From assembly GCA_018806915.1 (NCBI GenBank), contig JAGKQI010000054.1, positions 744,001 through 808,000 on the forward strand: a DNA stretch of 64,000 bases, read 5' to 3'. This DNA comes from Phytophthora colocasiae. Its lineage: Eukaryota > Oomycota > Peronosporomycetes > Peronosporales > Peronosporaceae. Shown here one piece after another: positions 53,882 through 64,000 of the stretch. The notes below the pieces were generated by a model that saw only the letters and a list, made by a program, of their open reading frames with translations, searched no databases and was not told the DNA's origin. The number at the start of each line of letters is the position of its first letter. The first letter of the stretch is position 1. The translations under genes were made by a program, and so were the position numbers.

Positions 53882-56800
53882 ATGAAACCCTGTGCACCAA
53901 TTACTACGATAATGTCGACGAGACTTGTGCCCCAGTCAAGTGCCAAACAGCTACTCCCGGGCCTATCAAGTGAGTCAAAGGATGTCGAAGTCAAGACAAG
54001 ATCAGGGAGTGCGTCTTTGATGGAGCGGAGATTGTCACGTGGAGTTTCACGCAGAAAGTCTCGACCCAACAGTGGCAACAATCGGCGGACGTCCAACGCA
54101 TCGCTCAAGTCTGTGACCGAACTAGTTGAAGAGGAGAAACCTTCTTCACCGACTGTGATACGATTGAAAGCTCTGGCGCATGCTGTACGCGCCAGGCATT
54201 CGCTCGGCATCCAGAAACCTGCTCAGCGAAAATATCTCCTGCAGGCTAGTGAGGCTGGAACGGACGAGACGGACGTGGGGGTTGATCTACTGATGGCAGG
54301 CATCCAGACCAAGCTGAAAGAAGACGCTATAGCAGCGTTTGCTAGCAAGAGCAGAACTAGCAACAACTTCGACGCCATTTCTGACTCATGCCAGCCATCA
54401 GAAGGAACCAAAAGCAAGGTGCGCTTCTCAAGTGAAGACCAATCCTCTGAAACTGCTTCGACACACAACGCACTCGCATCTCCACCAAGAAAATCCCCGC
54501 TGCGATCTTCGTTCAAGAGTGCGACCATGAAGCGCGTGAGTTTGAATAAGGCCTCTCTAAAACGGATGAACTCAATTCGAGGAGATCCAAGTGCGTTCAT
54601 GACTACCTACGACGCAAAGCCTCGAGATGCTGAGGCCTACCTAGACCACACGCAAAACCTCGGAGCTCGATTGACCTGCGCTCACTCGCTGTACAAATTG
54701 TCGTGTCAAGCTGGCAGCGAACTTGCCATTATAACGGGTGGCGCCATTGGGCAGATTGCGGACTTCAGCGACGTGGAAGATTCCAAACTCCTCCGGTATT
54801 CAGCGGCCGTACTGGCGAATATCACCACAGACTCGTCTGTACTAGAAGATTTCGCTTCTAGAGACGGTGTCTCTGCGCTGCTGGAGCTAAGCTGGACGCC
54901 ACTGATGGACGTCAAAGTGGCGTGCACTACTGCACTGTGTCGCCTATCTCAAAGTAGAGCACGCGCTGCAGTGCTGGTTCGTTGCCGAGCGATAACCGAG
55001 TTAATGTCGATGCTCACGGTCCCCAACGTGCCTCTCCAACAACTGGTAGTGAGCTGCATCGTCAATCTTGTCGTCTACGGCCACACATTTCCTGACCGCG
55101 TCTTCGTCGGAGATCCACAAGCAGTACAAAGTCCTCTTGGGCTCATGAACGTTATAAGTCAGATGGCGACGGCACCAGCAACGTCTCAGTTCGCGGTTGA
55201 AGCTCTGTTCAATCTTTCGCTGTATCGCTCGAGCTGTTTAGGCGTACTGCGTGGTGGTGGAGCTGAAACTCTGCATACTTTAGTGACTCAGTTGTGTAAG
55301 TTGGTGGATGGTGGTGGAGGAGGCTCAAGCTCGCGATATCTTCTGAGTCTTGGGGTACATGCTCCATCGTGGACGGCTGACATGAGCGTCTGTATGAAGC
55401 TACTGCGTCTGGCAGCTGACACCCTTGCCAACTTCTCGGCATTTGTCGAGTATCACAGCATGATGAGCTCCCACGGCTTGAAGGCCTTGAGTTTAATGCT
55501 GTCTGGAGCTCTGCGCGACTTCAACAGCTCCTCATCTAGCGTCACAGTCGAGGAGAGGTTTCGTTGCACGGGCATCGCGTGTTCTCGAGCACTGGCCAAC
55601 TTTTCCAGCAATGTGGACCTCCGAAGACAGAATTTCCCTCCAGACTTGATCCAGTTAGCGACGAAACTTGCTCTGATGGATCACCAACGTTCTGCTGCTA
55701 CTGCGCGTGACGCTCGAATACTGATGCGAAACGCAGTCCGAACTCTCAGTAACTTGAGCTTTGAGAGCTCCTGCAGAGCATCCTTCTCGGAGATCCCTCA
55801 ACTGCTTGTGATGCTGCACGCGATTGCAGTACTGCCTCCTATTTCGGCTGATGAGACGGAGGAGGACTGTGACGCGACGGAGGAACTGCACGAAGGGAGA
55901 ATGCCGTCTATGACTGAAGGATACGAGCATCCCGTCGATGAAGAACACGCGGGAATCGTAGGAACCATTGCGCTCGGCAAACTATCAGCTCCTTCTCCAG
56001 TCTGGTACTTGCGCTCGTCGCGTCCTTCGAGTGTATCGGCATTCCCCTGGACCACGGACATGTCGGAGGATGCGAAAGAGGATGCACTTGTGGCTCTGCT
56101 TAACTTCGCACATCAGTCAACGTACGTGAACGAGCTGCTTCGAACGTTAGACGGAAAACTCCTGGCTGCGGCAGCAGAAGATGTCAGCCATTCCCGAAGA
56201 CTCCGCTACATCTACACCTCCGTGTTGTGTAACCTGCTCTTCGATAGCTACTTGCAGCAGATTGTGTATGGTGACCAAGTGGTGCGTGCGTTGGTGAATG
56301 GCTTTAACTTCTTTGCGACAACCATGAGTGATAATGACGGGAAGAGCAACGCCGCAACGTCCCTATCACTTCCTGCGGCTTTAAACTCCGAGATCGCGCA
56401 GTTTCAAGCCTTGAACTTAGCCTTTGACGATGACCAAGAACGCTTCTTGGCCTCGATATTCCTTATCGCCAGCGAACTGATGGACATGACGAACATTGAG
56501 TTAGTCGTGACTCTGGTGCTGCCCTGCTTGCGGACGTACATGCAGTTAGCCACCTCTATCTCGTTCAGTGCTTCTCCTTCTCACTCGACACGTCTGCAGC
56601 TGCAGCGACAGCTCCCGATCACGTGCTACGCGTCAGCGGTTTTATTTGCGCTTACACGGGCTGCTACTCAGCGTCGAGACAGCCAGAAGCACATTACGCA
56701 GTCAGATGACGCCGAAGAGATGTTGATCGCTGTCTGCGCGCTACCGTCAGGATCTACAGGCAGTGGACCGAGCGCCGGGGCATCCAGAGGAGGTATCACA

Positions 56801-59800
56801 CAAGCTTTTTGTGCCGCCACGCTGTACCACATGTGCGCGTCCACTTCGGCAAACCAGCGGGTCATCCAGGGTCTTATCAACTGCTGCAACGCCAACGAGG
56901 AATCCCAATCGCTCCTGGCCTGTTCGGCTGCCTTCGCGATCATCTCGTTTACACCTGAAGGCTGTCAACAGCTAGTGCAGTGCGATCACTTGGCTCGAGC
57001 GCTTAACCGACTTGGACGGACAAGTCAGGTGGAGTGTCAACAGTACGCAGCTATCGCCGCCTGCAACGTCTCCACTGTCGAGTGCGTGTGGTCCTCTGCT
57101 GAGCTCAAAGACTTCATCGTTGTGGCTTTGCTACGTGCGAACTCGATCCAGGCCAAGCAGATCCACGCCAAAACGTTGTCCAACCTGCTCTCTCATGGTA
57201 CGACGCGACCAAAAGTAGTCGAAGATGGCGTGCTCTACGCACTTATGAAGCTTTCACAGGTCATGATGTCGGGCACGACTACACCCACTTCCACTGCGGG
57301 AGCAACAGGAGACCGTCGAGGGTCTGGATCGATTGATACGGGTGTCATGTCAGGTTCGGCAGACGAGGTCTTCAGTATTGGTTTACGAGCCCTCTTTAAT
57401 CTGTCTTGCGATCGCCAGTATCACCACAAACTGCTGTCGAATGGGATCATGGCGTATCTCTCCACCGCAGTGGAATGCAAGCAGTCAGGAGGTTCCAGGG
57501 GTGATGGCAGTCCCGACCGGAGAGCACCATCCTTCAATGACCCAGCTATCACGGCCTTCCTATTTGGCCGAACTCGCCAAGCTCAAAAGTCAGTGCAGCA
57601 ATTCCAATGTGTTGCCAACCACTTGAGTATCGAAAGTCGGAGATTCGCTCTTGCCATCATTTGTAACTTGGCCAGCTACGATGAGAACCATGAGGAGCTG
57701 ATGCGTGCTCAAGTGGCCGAGGTTATCCGCAACTACGTGGATGCGGACGTTGAGTCTTGTGCTTCAGCTGCGATGGCACTGCGGAATTTGAGTTGTCGAC
57801 AGCCGTGGGTGGAGATGCTGTGTGAACGGAAGACCCTGCACCTCTTAATTTTGTGTACAGAGTGCGACCACCCGGTTGTTCGCCAATTCGCCGTTGAAGC
57901 ACTGGCCAACTGCTCTTTGGTGACCGATTCACTTCATCTCTTCGGGGAAATGCGCGTGCCGAGGGCTGTTTTAACTCTGCTGGAAGTCACAGCGAATGGG
58001 TCACCTGGTACCTCTCCAGTGTCTGTTTCTTGGGAATTATCAGGCGATCATGATCCTCGGACGCTGAATAAACCTCAAGAAGCAACAAGCACGAGCACGT
58101 ACATGGCTGCGATCCAGTGCCTTCACAACGTTTCGCACGACGACGCATTGGCGTTGGCTCTGATGGAAGAAAGTGTCATTCTGCGCTTGTTGCCACTGCT
58201 AGAGTATCGAGCGTTGGGGACTGACGTCCACGCGTGTGAACTAGCGGCCAGTTTGACTCATGCACTCGCTGGGAAACCGAAATGTGCAGAGGCACTTCTA
58301 CGTCAACGAACTGTGAGTCTCTGCGCTCTCCTCCATCGGCGGCATGCAAATAGCAGTGTAATCGCTCGTGAGTGCGTCCGCATTCTCATGTTGTTGTCAA
58401 CCTACCAGCATATCCAGCTCCAGCTCTGCGAAACACAAGCTGTCCATGTGGTCGTAAGTGTCTGTGCCAGTGGTGCGGCGACTTCAATGGCGAATCCGTT
58501 AGGAACTGCGAGGCATTTGCGACTTCGAGAGTGTGGCGCTGTCACAATCCGAAATCTCACATTAAGTGTCACGGAGCACCTCTCTCTCTTCTACGAGAAG
58601 CATGACGATGGCAATGGCACGCTGCACGATATCCACGCAGATAAACTCGTTGATTCACTCAAAGATCTGCAAGACGAAGATAACGATGGAGGTTACGATG
58701 ACTCACCCGTGAGTTTGATGCTGGAGCGCCACATGCTGCACGGAATCAAATACTTCCAGGAGGAAATTGTGTCGGGACAAGCCAGTGATCGAATTCTGCT
58801 AGAAGCGAGTGCTGCCATCGCTAATCTGAGCACAGTCAAAGTGTTTCGAGTAGCCATGGTCCGGTTGGGAGTGATCCCGACGTTGCTGCAGCTCATGACC
58901 CAGCCCAAACCCAAAGCTCAGCGTATGACTGTCTCTTCACCAATGCTAACGCCGTCGTCAACCTCTCCAATTCGACTACGACCTGGATACCGCAACACTC
59001 TGCTGGGGCGAATCTGCACTGCCACACTGCATCGGCTGGTAATTGAAGAAGGAGCCACTGTGGATTCACGCAGTCAACTGGTACCCAGCTTGCTCAATGT
59101 GCTACGACAGACGGACGAAGAACTGCAACAGGTTCGCTACGAGTGTGAGAAGATCTCGATTTTCAACTCCAGCACGATCGGAGACAACCCTGTCGGTGTC
59201 ACTCCTCCATCCACGCATGGAGTTCGACGGTTTACACTTGTACAGGCGAACGCGCCTCTGCTTCCACGGCCTGGGGATCTATTGCAAGGGGTAGAGAACG
59301 AGACTGAAGCTTCGGAGGGAATTCATTCGTTTGTTGAAGGCCGACGGACGTTTGGTAGCTGCAGTATAGTCGTCCTCGCCACACAGTGTGTCCGGCAAAC
59401 GTATCGAGAGCAGAAGTGGATGGTGTACGTGCTGAAAACGATCTTGTCTTCACAGTCCATGATCCCGCAGCTCGAGAAGAAGCAGATGCGTGTACTAGGG
59501 ATCCCCAAAGCCTGTTTCCAGGACCTCCTTCCAACCACTACAGCAACAATGGGGCAAACTGCTCACAGCAGTCGTAGCACCACGTCAGGGGTCCATAATG
59601 ACCTCGATATGGTCAGTGAAAGCTCCACAGGAGGATATCTTTTCCCTGTGAGTATGGAGAAGCTTGTCATCCGGCGTACCAATGGATCAGAAGAGATTGT
59701 GCCCGTGTCTGTTGCAGAGTCCACGTCTCCACGGCCCAAAAGTCTCGTTGCAGTGACATCGCGGCCAATTGTCTCGGGAATTGGTAGTAGCACAACGAAT

Positions 59801-59953
59801 GTACGCTGCAGCTCTGCAAGTCCTGGACGAACAGCAACAGCAGAACGGGACGCAGCAGCTATTGATCCTCAGGGCCACGTCCGCAAGTTTAACCGGCAGA
59901 TGCGCGCACTAAGACGCAACGATCGACACGACGCTAGCCTTCCACCTGTGTAA
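53882..59953 (+). CDS. Very large armadillo/HEAT-repeat protein
   Basis: A single 6-kb exon encodes 2023 residues from the first in-frame ATG (53882). The frame stays open upstream to about 53804 without an ATG, and CTTGTAG at 53823-53829 could be an acceptor, so a 5' exon is possible. Residues 1-270 are basic and Ser-rich, probably disordered. From about 290 onwards there are many helical repeats with armadillo features (SCIVNLVVYG, TLANFSAFVE, AVRTLSNLSF, LRALFNLSCD, AMALRNLSCR, ASAAIANLST), spread over some 1500 residues. The C-terminus is disordered and Ser/Thr-rich. No catalytic motif or membrane segment is visible. A scaffold role is likely; the partner is unknown. Confidence 0.85.
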   Translation: MKPCAPITTIMSTRLVPQSSAKQLLPGLSSESKDVEVKTRSGSASLMERRLSRGVSRRKSRPNSGNNRRTSNASLKSVTELVEEEKPSSPTVIRLKALAHAVRARHSLGIQKPAQRKYLLQASEAGTDETDVGVDLLMAGIQTKLKEDAIAAFASKSRTSNNFDAISDSCQPSEGTKSKVRFSSEDQSSETASTHNALASPPRKSPLRSSFKSATMKRVSLNKASLKRMNSIRGDPSAFMTTYDAKPRDAEAYLDHTQNLGARLTCAHSLYKLSCQAGSELAIITGGAIGQIADFSDVEDSKLLRYSAAVLANITTDSSVLEDFASRDGVSALLELSWTPLMDVKVACTTALCRLSQSRARAAVLVRCRAITELMSMLTVPNVPLQQLVVSCIVNLVVYGHTFPDRVFVGDPQAVQSPLGLMNVISQMATAPATSQFAVEALFNLSLYRSSCLGVLRGGGAETLHTLVTQLCKLVDGGGGGSSSRYLLSLGVHAPSWTADMSVCMKLLRLAADTLANFSAFVEYHSMMSSHGLKALSLMLSGALRDFNSSSSSVTVEERFRCTGIACSRALANFSSNVDLRRQNFPPDLIQLATKLALMDHQRSAATARDARILMRNAVRTLSNLSFESSCRASFSEIPQLLVMLHAIAVLPPISADETEEDCDATEELHEGRMPSMTEGYEHPVDEEHAGIVGTIALGKLSAPSPVWYLRSSRPSSVSAFPWTTDMSEDAKEDALVALLNFAHQSTYVNELLRTLDGKLLAAAAEDVSHSRRLRYIYTSVLCNLLFDSYLQQIVYGDQVVRALVNGFNFFATTMSDNDGKSNAATSLSLPAALNSEIAQFQALNLAFDDDQERFLASIFLIASELMDMTNIELVVTLVLPCLRTYMQLATSISFSASPSHSTRLQLQRQLPITCYASAVLFALTRAATQRRDSQKHITQSDDAEEMLIAVCALPSGSTGSGPSAGASRGGITQAFCAATLYHMCASTSANQRVIQGLINCCNANEESQSLLACSAAFAIISFTPEGCQQLVQCDHLARALNRLGRTSQVECQQYAAIAACNVSTVECVWSSAELKDFIVVALLRANSIQAKQIHAKTLSNLLSHGTTRPKVVEDGVLYALMKLSQVMMSGTTTPTSTAGATGDRRGSGSIDTGVMSGSADEVFSIGLRALFNLSCDRQYHHKLLSNGIMAYLSTAVECKQSGGSRGDGSPDRRAPSFNDPAITAFLFGRTRQAQKSVQQFQCVANHLSIESRRFALAIICNLASYDENHEELMRAQVAEVIRNYVDADVESCASAAMALRNLSCRQPWVEMLCERKTLHLLILCTECDHPVVRQFAVEALANCSLVTDSLHLFGEMRVPRAVLTLLEVTANGSPGTSPVSVSWELSGDHDPRTLNKPQEATSTSTYMAAIQCLHNVSHDDALALALMEESVILRLLPLLEYRALGTDVHACELAASLTHALAGKPKCAEALLRQRTVSLCALLHRRHANSSVIARECVRILMLLSTYQHIQLQLCETQAVHVVVSVCASGAATSMANPLGTARHLRLRECGAVTIRNLTLSVTEHLSLFYEKHDDGNGTLHDIHADKLVDSLKDLQDEDNDGGYDDSPVSLMLERHMLHGIKYFQEEIVSGQASDRILLEASAAIANLSTVKVFRVAMVRLGVIPTLLQLMTQPKPKAQRMTVSSPMLTPSSTSPIRLRPGYRNTLLGRICTATLHRLVIEEGATVDSRSQLVPSLLNVLRQTDEELQQVRYECEKISIFNSSTIGDNPVGVTPPSTHGVRRFTLVQANAPLLPRPGDLLQGVENETEASEGIHSFVEGRRTFGSCSIVVLATQCVRQTYREQKWMVYVLKTILSSQSMIPQLEKKQMRVLGIPKACFQDLLPTTTATMGQTAHSSRSTTSGVHNDLDMVSESSTGGYLFPVSMEKLVIRRTNGSEEIVPVSVAESTSPRPKSLVAVTSRPIVSGIGSSTTNVRCSSASPGRTATAERDAAAIDPQGHVRKFNRQMRALRRNDRHDASLPPV

Positions 59954-60197
59954 ATGTTTTTATTTATTAAGAAATATTTTTTCACTTAGAAAAAAACGAA
60001 CGTTCCGTGCATTTTCTACAGCATGTAAAAAAAGTGCAATCCAGTATTTCGGGTACAGTAGCAAAACCTATTACAACCGAATGAAAAAGCCATACAACTT
60101 TCAAGTCAAATCAGTTCCAATGTATCGCCGGGGCTTAGTCCGCCTTCCAGCAGCACCCCATTTCCCTCATTAGACCAGCCGGTCGAGCCGCTCTGCC
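59954..60197. other. Short intergenic region between two repeat-protein genes
   Basis: AT-rich 3' flank, then an initiator-like CCCTCATTAGACC near 60165, about 28 bases before the next ATG. No gene. Confidence 0.5.
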
Positions 60198-62063
60198 ATG
60201 GCCTTCCAGCCCGCGTGGAACCCGCGCAAGAGCACCGGCCCCCAGTCAGGTCTCATCACCAGCCGCACCATTCCCACCATGCAGCGCTCGCGCAGCAGCG
60301 GCCAGGAAAACGCCGCGATCGCCGCTAACAGCGACGTGTCTGGCGTATCGGACAGCCGCGCAGCCGCACGTCGGCTACGTCGTCAGTATCCGCAGCAGCC
60401 CATCGCTCAGTTAGAGCACCACTACCATCGCCAACACCAGCGACCGTCGATGCAGCAGTCTCAGGTGCTGCATAACTCGCGCGGGTCGTTTGACGGGCCT
60501 CCACGTCTTGTTTCGACACATTCCAGCACGTCTTCGACGTCTTCTTTACGCTCTTCGACGTCCCGTTTGCCGTCCAAGATGGAGCTGCGACGTAGTGAAA
60601 CAGGGGGAAGAGCTGCGCTTAGTCGCAGCCATGGGGCGCTGGGGATTCCAGTCTTCCGCAGCAGTCGGACGACTAAAGTTAGTGCCAATTCGAACGTCGA
60701 TGGCTTCTCGCCGAGCTCCAGTGGGCATAGTGAGAGTAATAATGGAGGACAAAGCACTCCTTATGAGCAGTGGAGAAGACTGAGACGAGCGCGAACGGCT
60801 AGTGGCAACAGTTGTGCTAGTACCAGCAGCACCAGCAGCTTCGCGTCGTACGTGGTGAATCCCAAGACGGGACGACATGATTTTGGACTGGGAAGTGACG
60901 ATGAAATGGACGATGAAGAGGAGGAGTTGGACAGTGTTATGGATGAGGAGGAGGAAGAAGAAGAGCGACAGGAAGCACTACCTTCTGTGCTGCAGCATAT
61001 CATCGCGCCTTCCTTACCTCCTCCACCGTATCCGGTAGACCAGTATCACTTCTATTGTAAAGCCAAAAGGACCAATTCAGGAGCAGGGACTGCAGCTGCA
61101 GAGGTGACTTCAAAATTGGCGGCGTTGTTCGCGGATTCAGGCATTGAAGCCATTTTCCATCCACTCAAGTGCAAGTTTAAATGCCTCAAGTATGTCCACT
61201 ACAGCCACGTCGAGTTTGTAGTGAGGGTGTATGCACATCAACGCACATTGCTCGTGGAATTTCAGCGACGCAGCGGCAGTGTATTGCTCTGGGACGGACT
61301 GTACCGCATTCTTCACCAGAAACTGACACCAATTATTGATGCGACAGCACTCCCGTGTTCACAAAGCAGCGGCCAAAAGCGCATTGCGAGGGAAAACGCT
61401 TCAGGCGATATTGATCTTGGATCAAACCAACATGGAACTTCGATGCAGTCACATTCAACAGACCACGACGGTCTGGGAACTCAGCTATGGCGTACACTGT
61501 CACTCAAGAAACCGACGCCGAGCTCAGGTGTCGAGGCAATGAAGATCATGCTGACATCACGGTACCTTGATGCAATGCGAGAAGGATGTGCTGGGCTCGC
61601 GGAGCTCACAGAGGACGTTCAGAACTCCTGCCTGGTTGCTCAAGCCGACCTAGTTGCCCCGTTGGTTCAAGCAGCGGAAGCTACTGATCTCAGCATGTCA
61701 CGATGCGCCGTCGGAGCCTTGGCTAACATTGCTCGTGCCGTCCCACGATTTCCTGAGAGTGAACTGGCGCTAGCTCAGCTGACAGCACAACAGCTTCGGA
61801 TCCAAGCCACTCCGGTCGTATTGGCACAGCTCGAGCACGCAAGCGAGCGATCTCTCTTTTCAATTGAGCTACTCCGGGAATGTGCTCGAGCGCTTGGTGC
61901 TTTCGCCAGGCTGGCGTCGGAAGTAGACCCACGGTCTGTTGCTGCCTCCAGTGTAAATGATGAGCGGTGCTTGCATCTTCTTCGAGTACACGCCAAACAC
62001 CGTGATGCCCAGCTAGCCTCCCATTGTCGTGCAGCCTTGGACCAGTTGTGCCTGAACGTTTAA
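60198..62063 (+). CDS. Conserved oomycete protein with KA1-like and armadillo-like regions
   Basis: A single exon of 621 residues. Residues 1-250 are Ser/Arg/Gln-rich and disordered, with an acidic block (DEMDDEEEELDSVMDEEEEE). Residues 280-390 look folded (ALFADSGIEAIFHPLKCKFK, then EFVVRVYAHQRTLLVEFQRR) and resemble a KA1-type domain in pattern, which in other proteins binds membranes; this is tentative. Residues 440-621 resemble armadillo repeats (SRYLDAMREGCAGLAELTED, SRCAVGALANIARAVP). It lies in tandem with the large armadillo gene, 245 bases apart. Function unknown. Confidence 0.75.
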   Translation: MAFQPAWNPRKSTGPQSGLITSRTIPTMQRSRSSGQENAAIAANSDVSGVSDSRAAARRLRRQYPQQPIAQLEHHYHRQHQRPSMQQSQVLHNSRGSFDGPPRLVSTHSSTSSTSSLRSSTSRLPSKMELRRSETGGRAALSRSHGALGIPVFRSSRTTKVSANSNVDGFSPSSSGHSESNNGGQSTPYEQWRRLRRARTASGNSCASTSSTSSFASYVVNPKTGRHDFGLGSDDEMDDEEEELDSVMDEEEEEEERQEALPSVLQHIIAPSLPPPPYPVDQYHFYCKAKRTNSGAGTAAAEVTSKLAALFADSGIEAIFHPLKCKFKCLKYVHYSHVEFVVRVYAHQRTLLVEFQRRSGSVLLWDGLYRILHQKLTPIIDATALPCSQSSGQKRIARENASGDIDLGSNQHGTSMQSHSTDHDGLGTQLWRTLSLKKPTPSSGVEAMKIMLTSRYLDAMREGCAGLAELTEDVQNSCLVAQADLVAPLVQAAEATDLSMSRCAVGALANIARAVPRFPESELALAQLTAQQLRIQATPVVLAQLEHASERSLFSIELLRECARALGAFARLASEVDPRSVAASSVNDERCLHLLRVHAKHRDAQLASHCRAALDQLCLNV

Positions 62064-62220
62064 GTAACCTGTAGCATAACAAATAACAATGTTTCCCGTA
62101 AAACAGTTGATGGCGGAGGAAACTTGGTTGTAATCCAAGCGGGAACAGTGCAACACTTTGAATGCTGCCTTCTTTTTGAGATCGATATTGCTTTCCTTGC
62201 CAGCTCTAGCTCCAAACCGT

Positions 62221-63199
62221 TTACACAGGTGTGACGGAGTTGAAGTGTTCACCTAGCGTGTAGTAGTGCAAATGGTAAGTGAGCTGCAGTGTGGGAGCGC
62301 TGTGGTCATCCTCGTTCACAAACTCGCCACCCATCACAAGTACGTCGCCTTCTGCCGAGAACACTTCGATGGGCGTTCTTAGTGCACACGCCAAAGCTCG
62401 GAGCTCCAGCTGCCCACCCCAGTCCGCAGTATTCGCCACTCGGCTGCAATACGTCGTAAATGCATCTTCCAGACTTGGACCAGATTCATCCAGCGCCATA
62501 AACGGCAGGAAATCATCCGGATGAGCGAGCATGTACTCACTCGTAAGCTTCCTCAGGTATTGAAATCCTGCCACCTCGTCCTGAATAGGCAAGTTCTTCT
62601 GCTTCATCTGATCTGCCACAGCATGGTACATGCAGTGTCCATCGGACGGGATATCCTTGATCGTGAGGCCGTGTCTCGACAGCTGCCCCAAGATCATGTC
62701 GGCCTCGATCTGTCGCTCGCTCACTGTATTCTTGTTCGCCTCTTCGATACGCTCACGACGTTCACGCTCCTCTTTCTTCTTTGCTTCACGCTTGCGTTGA
62801 GCTTTGGCCTGGGCCTTAGCCTGTTTGGAAGGCATTGCAGGCTCAGCTTCAGCTTCAGTGGGGGTTGCGTCTGAGGTATCCTCGCCTTTTGCTTCGAAAG
62901 CACGAAGCTCCTGCTCATGACGCTCCTTCACGGCACTCTCCAAGGCCGCGACTTGGGTCTCCATGTCCTTCTTGCTCAGTCTGTCCTTCTTGGCCTTCTT
63001 CTGAAACGCCTTAATGTCATTTTGCAGGTTCTACGAGTACGTAAAGTAGGGTAAATATCGTGGAGAAAAACACAGAGCTCGGATTGTCAAGAAAATTGCA
63101 CGAGTAGATAGATGAGACAAATGCCCTGCTCGCACGTACACGAAGCTCCAGTTTATGGCGTTGCTTGGCCTGCCCCAGCGTCTCGTTCCTTAACGCCAT
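62221..63199 (-). CDS. OTU-domain cysteine protease, OTUD6-like deubiquitinase
   Basis: Exon 1 (63199-63140) encodes MALRNETLGQAKQRHKLELR. A 109-base intron (63139-63031) follows, then exon 2 (63030-62221), for 289 residues in all. The N-terminal half is a Lys/Glu/Ala-rich coiled coil, typical of OTUD6 proteins. The OTU domain starts at about residue 135 with the catalytic motif IPSDGHCMYHAVADQM (Asp and Cys). The catalytic His is likely in YHLHYYTLGEHFNS near the C-terminus. Length and layout match human OTUD6B (about 290-320 residues), which trims ubiquitin chains and is tied to translation. It is divergent from the phosphatase gene, with only about 110 bases between starts. Confidence 0.9.
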
Positions 63200-63289
63200 G
63201 ATGGTCTGGTCTTGTGCTGTCCAAGACGATGAAGGGTACGTTTGGGGTTACGTTTGTGTACCCTCTTGACTCAGAATCAGATGTTCTGA

Positions 63290-63312
63290 TAACGCATAGT
63301 CATTTTTCCCCC
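63290..63312 (+). promoter_or_regulatory. Initiator-like sequence before the HAD phosphatase start
   Basis: GTCATTTTTCCCCC (from about 63299) matches the oomycete TCATTYY initiator and lies directly before the ATG at 63313. It favours that start over the ATG at 63229. Confidence 0.4.
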
Positions 63313-64000
63313 ATGTTGGCATCAGTGCGCCACATGAAGTTCCCCACGAAGCCGAAGCGTTTACTGCTGTGCACGGACTTTGATGAGACCATCACTCATG
63401 AAGACACGACATCAGTGCTCTTTGGCCTGGTGAATAACTCCTATGGGCAGGTGGCAACGCAGTATGAAGACGAGTCCAATGAGCTCCGTAAGCGCTACGA
63501 GGCTCAATGGCAGGAAACATCCAACCGAAAATTCGACAGTGCAGGGCTTCACGAGTTCTTAGAGGGATATTCTTCGGTAGACTTGCGATCTCAATATCGA
63601 GTGGTGGCGAGTCAAGTTTTGCAGGGAATTCCGCACCAAGAACTGGCCAAGGCAGCTAGGACCGTCGAGATCAGGCCGGATGTGGTCAAAACGCTGCAAC
63701 TTACTGATGACTGGAAGATCATATCTGCTAATTGGAGCACGGAGGTGGTGCGAAATGTGATGTTGGAAGCTGGTGCCGATAATGAGATGGAGCACATCAT
63801 TTCCAATGGTGAGTGGAAGGTTAACGGATGACGTGTAGCTAAAGACGACTGACAGTTGTTGTTTTGGAAGAATTGAGGGTGGATGAACAGGGCTTGACAA
63901 CAGGTGAGATTGATGTGAAGGTGCAGTCTGCAGCGGATAAAGCCAAGTGGATTGAAAAGCTACGGAAGGAGGACACTGACAGCACGATTGTGTACGTTGG
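63313..64000 (+). CDS. HAD-family phosphatase, 3' end outside the window
   Basis: Exon 1 63313-63808, a 62-base GT-AG intron (63809-63870), then exon 2 from 63871 to the window edge. The HAD nucleophile motif is CTDFDETITHEDTT (D-x-D-x-T) near residue 20. Motif II is probably WKIISANWS, with Ser/Asn after a hydrophobic strand. The cap region between them is about 100 residues. The pattern is close to the phosphoserine/thiamine-phosphate-type HAD enzymes, including the HAD half of eukaryotic thiamine-salvage proteins; the substrate is not settled. The start is ambiguous: the frame is open back to ATG 63229, and a 90-base in-frame intron (63236-63325) would join that ATG to VRHMKFP. I chose 63313 because of the initiator just before it. 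Confidence 0.8.

Overview
This window looks like nuclear DNA of an oomycete, most likely Phytophthora or a close relative in the Peronosporales. The signs are paired RXLR-EER effector genes, small secreted Kazal inhibitors, short GT-AG introns of about 58-110 bases, oomycete-type initiator promoters just upstream of start codons, and dense retrotransposons. I do not claim a species.

Two ordinary gene blocks frame a large accessory region. On the left (1-2496) are a HIT-family gene, cut by the window edge, and a divergent five-exon esterase. On the right (52979-64000) are RRP36, a 2023-residue armadillo-like protein, a second conserved oomycete protein, an OTUD6-type OTU protease and a divergent HAD phosphatase that runs off the window.

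The middle (about 2700-52900) is fast-evolving. Three Kazal genes (one frameshifted) plus a stub of a fourth lie at 2768, 7274, 39970 and 40526. The first two are separated by an apparently intact piggyBac element (3425-7062). Two RXLR genes lie in inverted orientation (42396 +, 51039 -) and share their 3' flanks but not their promoters. Between them are a Copia element (43362-48857) and fragments of a LINE and of a multi-pass membrane protein gene.

The central feature is a nested insertion from about 10.8 to 38.2 kb. A bZIP-like gene on the minus strand is split by a 5'-truncated LINE with an 18-bp target duplication (11108-11125 and 38144-38161). Inside that LINE sits a Gypsy element, here called A (LTRs 12078-12950 and 36980-37852; 4-bp target duplication). 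Inside Gypsy A sits a second LTR element, here called B (13075-26098), followed by a tandem 2.2-kb A/B junction repeat. Removing the LINE or Gypsy A on paper restores the reading frame of its host. The same bZIP gene also carries a hAT element whose block appears to have been inverted together with 42 bp of bZIP exon.

Element B is the most unusual object. It has a tRNA-type primer binding site and Gag, zinc-knuckle, protease and chromodomain coding, but no visible reverse transcriptase or integrase. It also carries a long convergent antisense ORF of unknown function beside its 3' LTR. All the retroelement coding regions carry frameshifts or stops. The piggyBac transposase, the two RXLR genes, two of the Kazal genes and the flanking housekeeping genes look intact.
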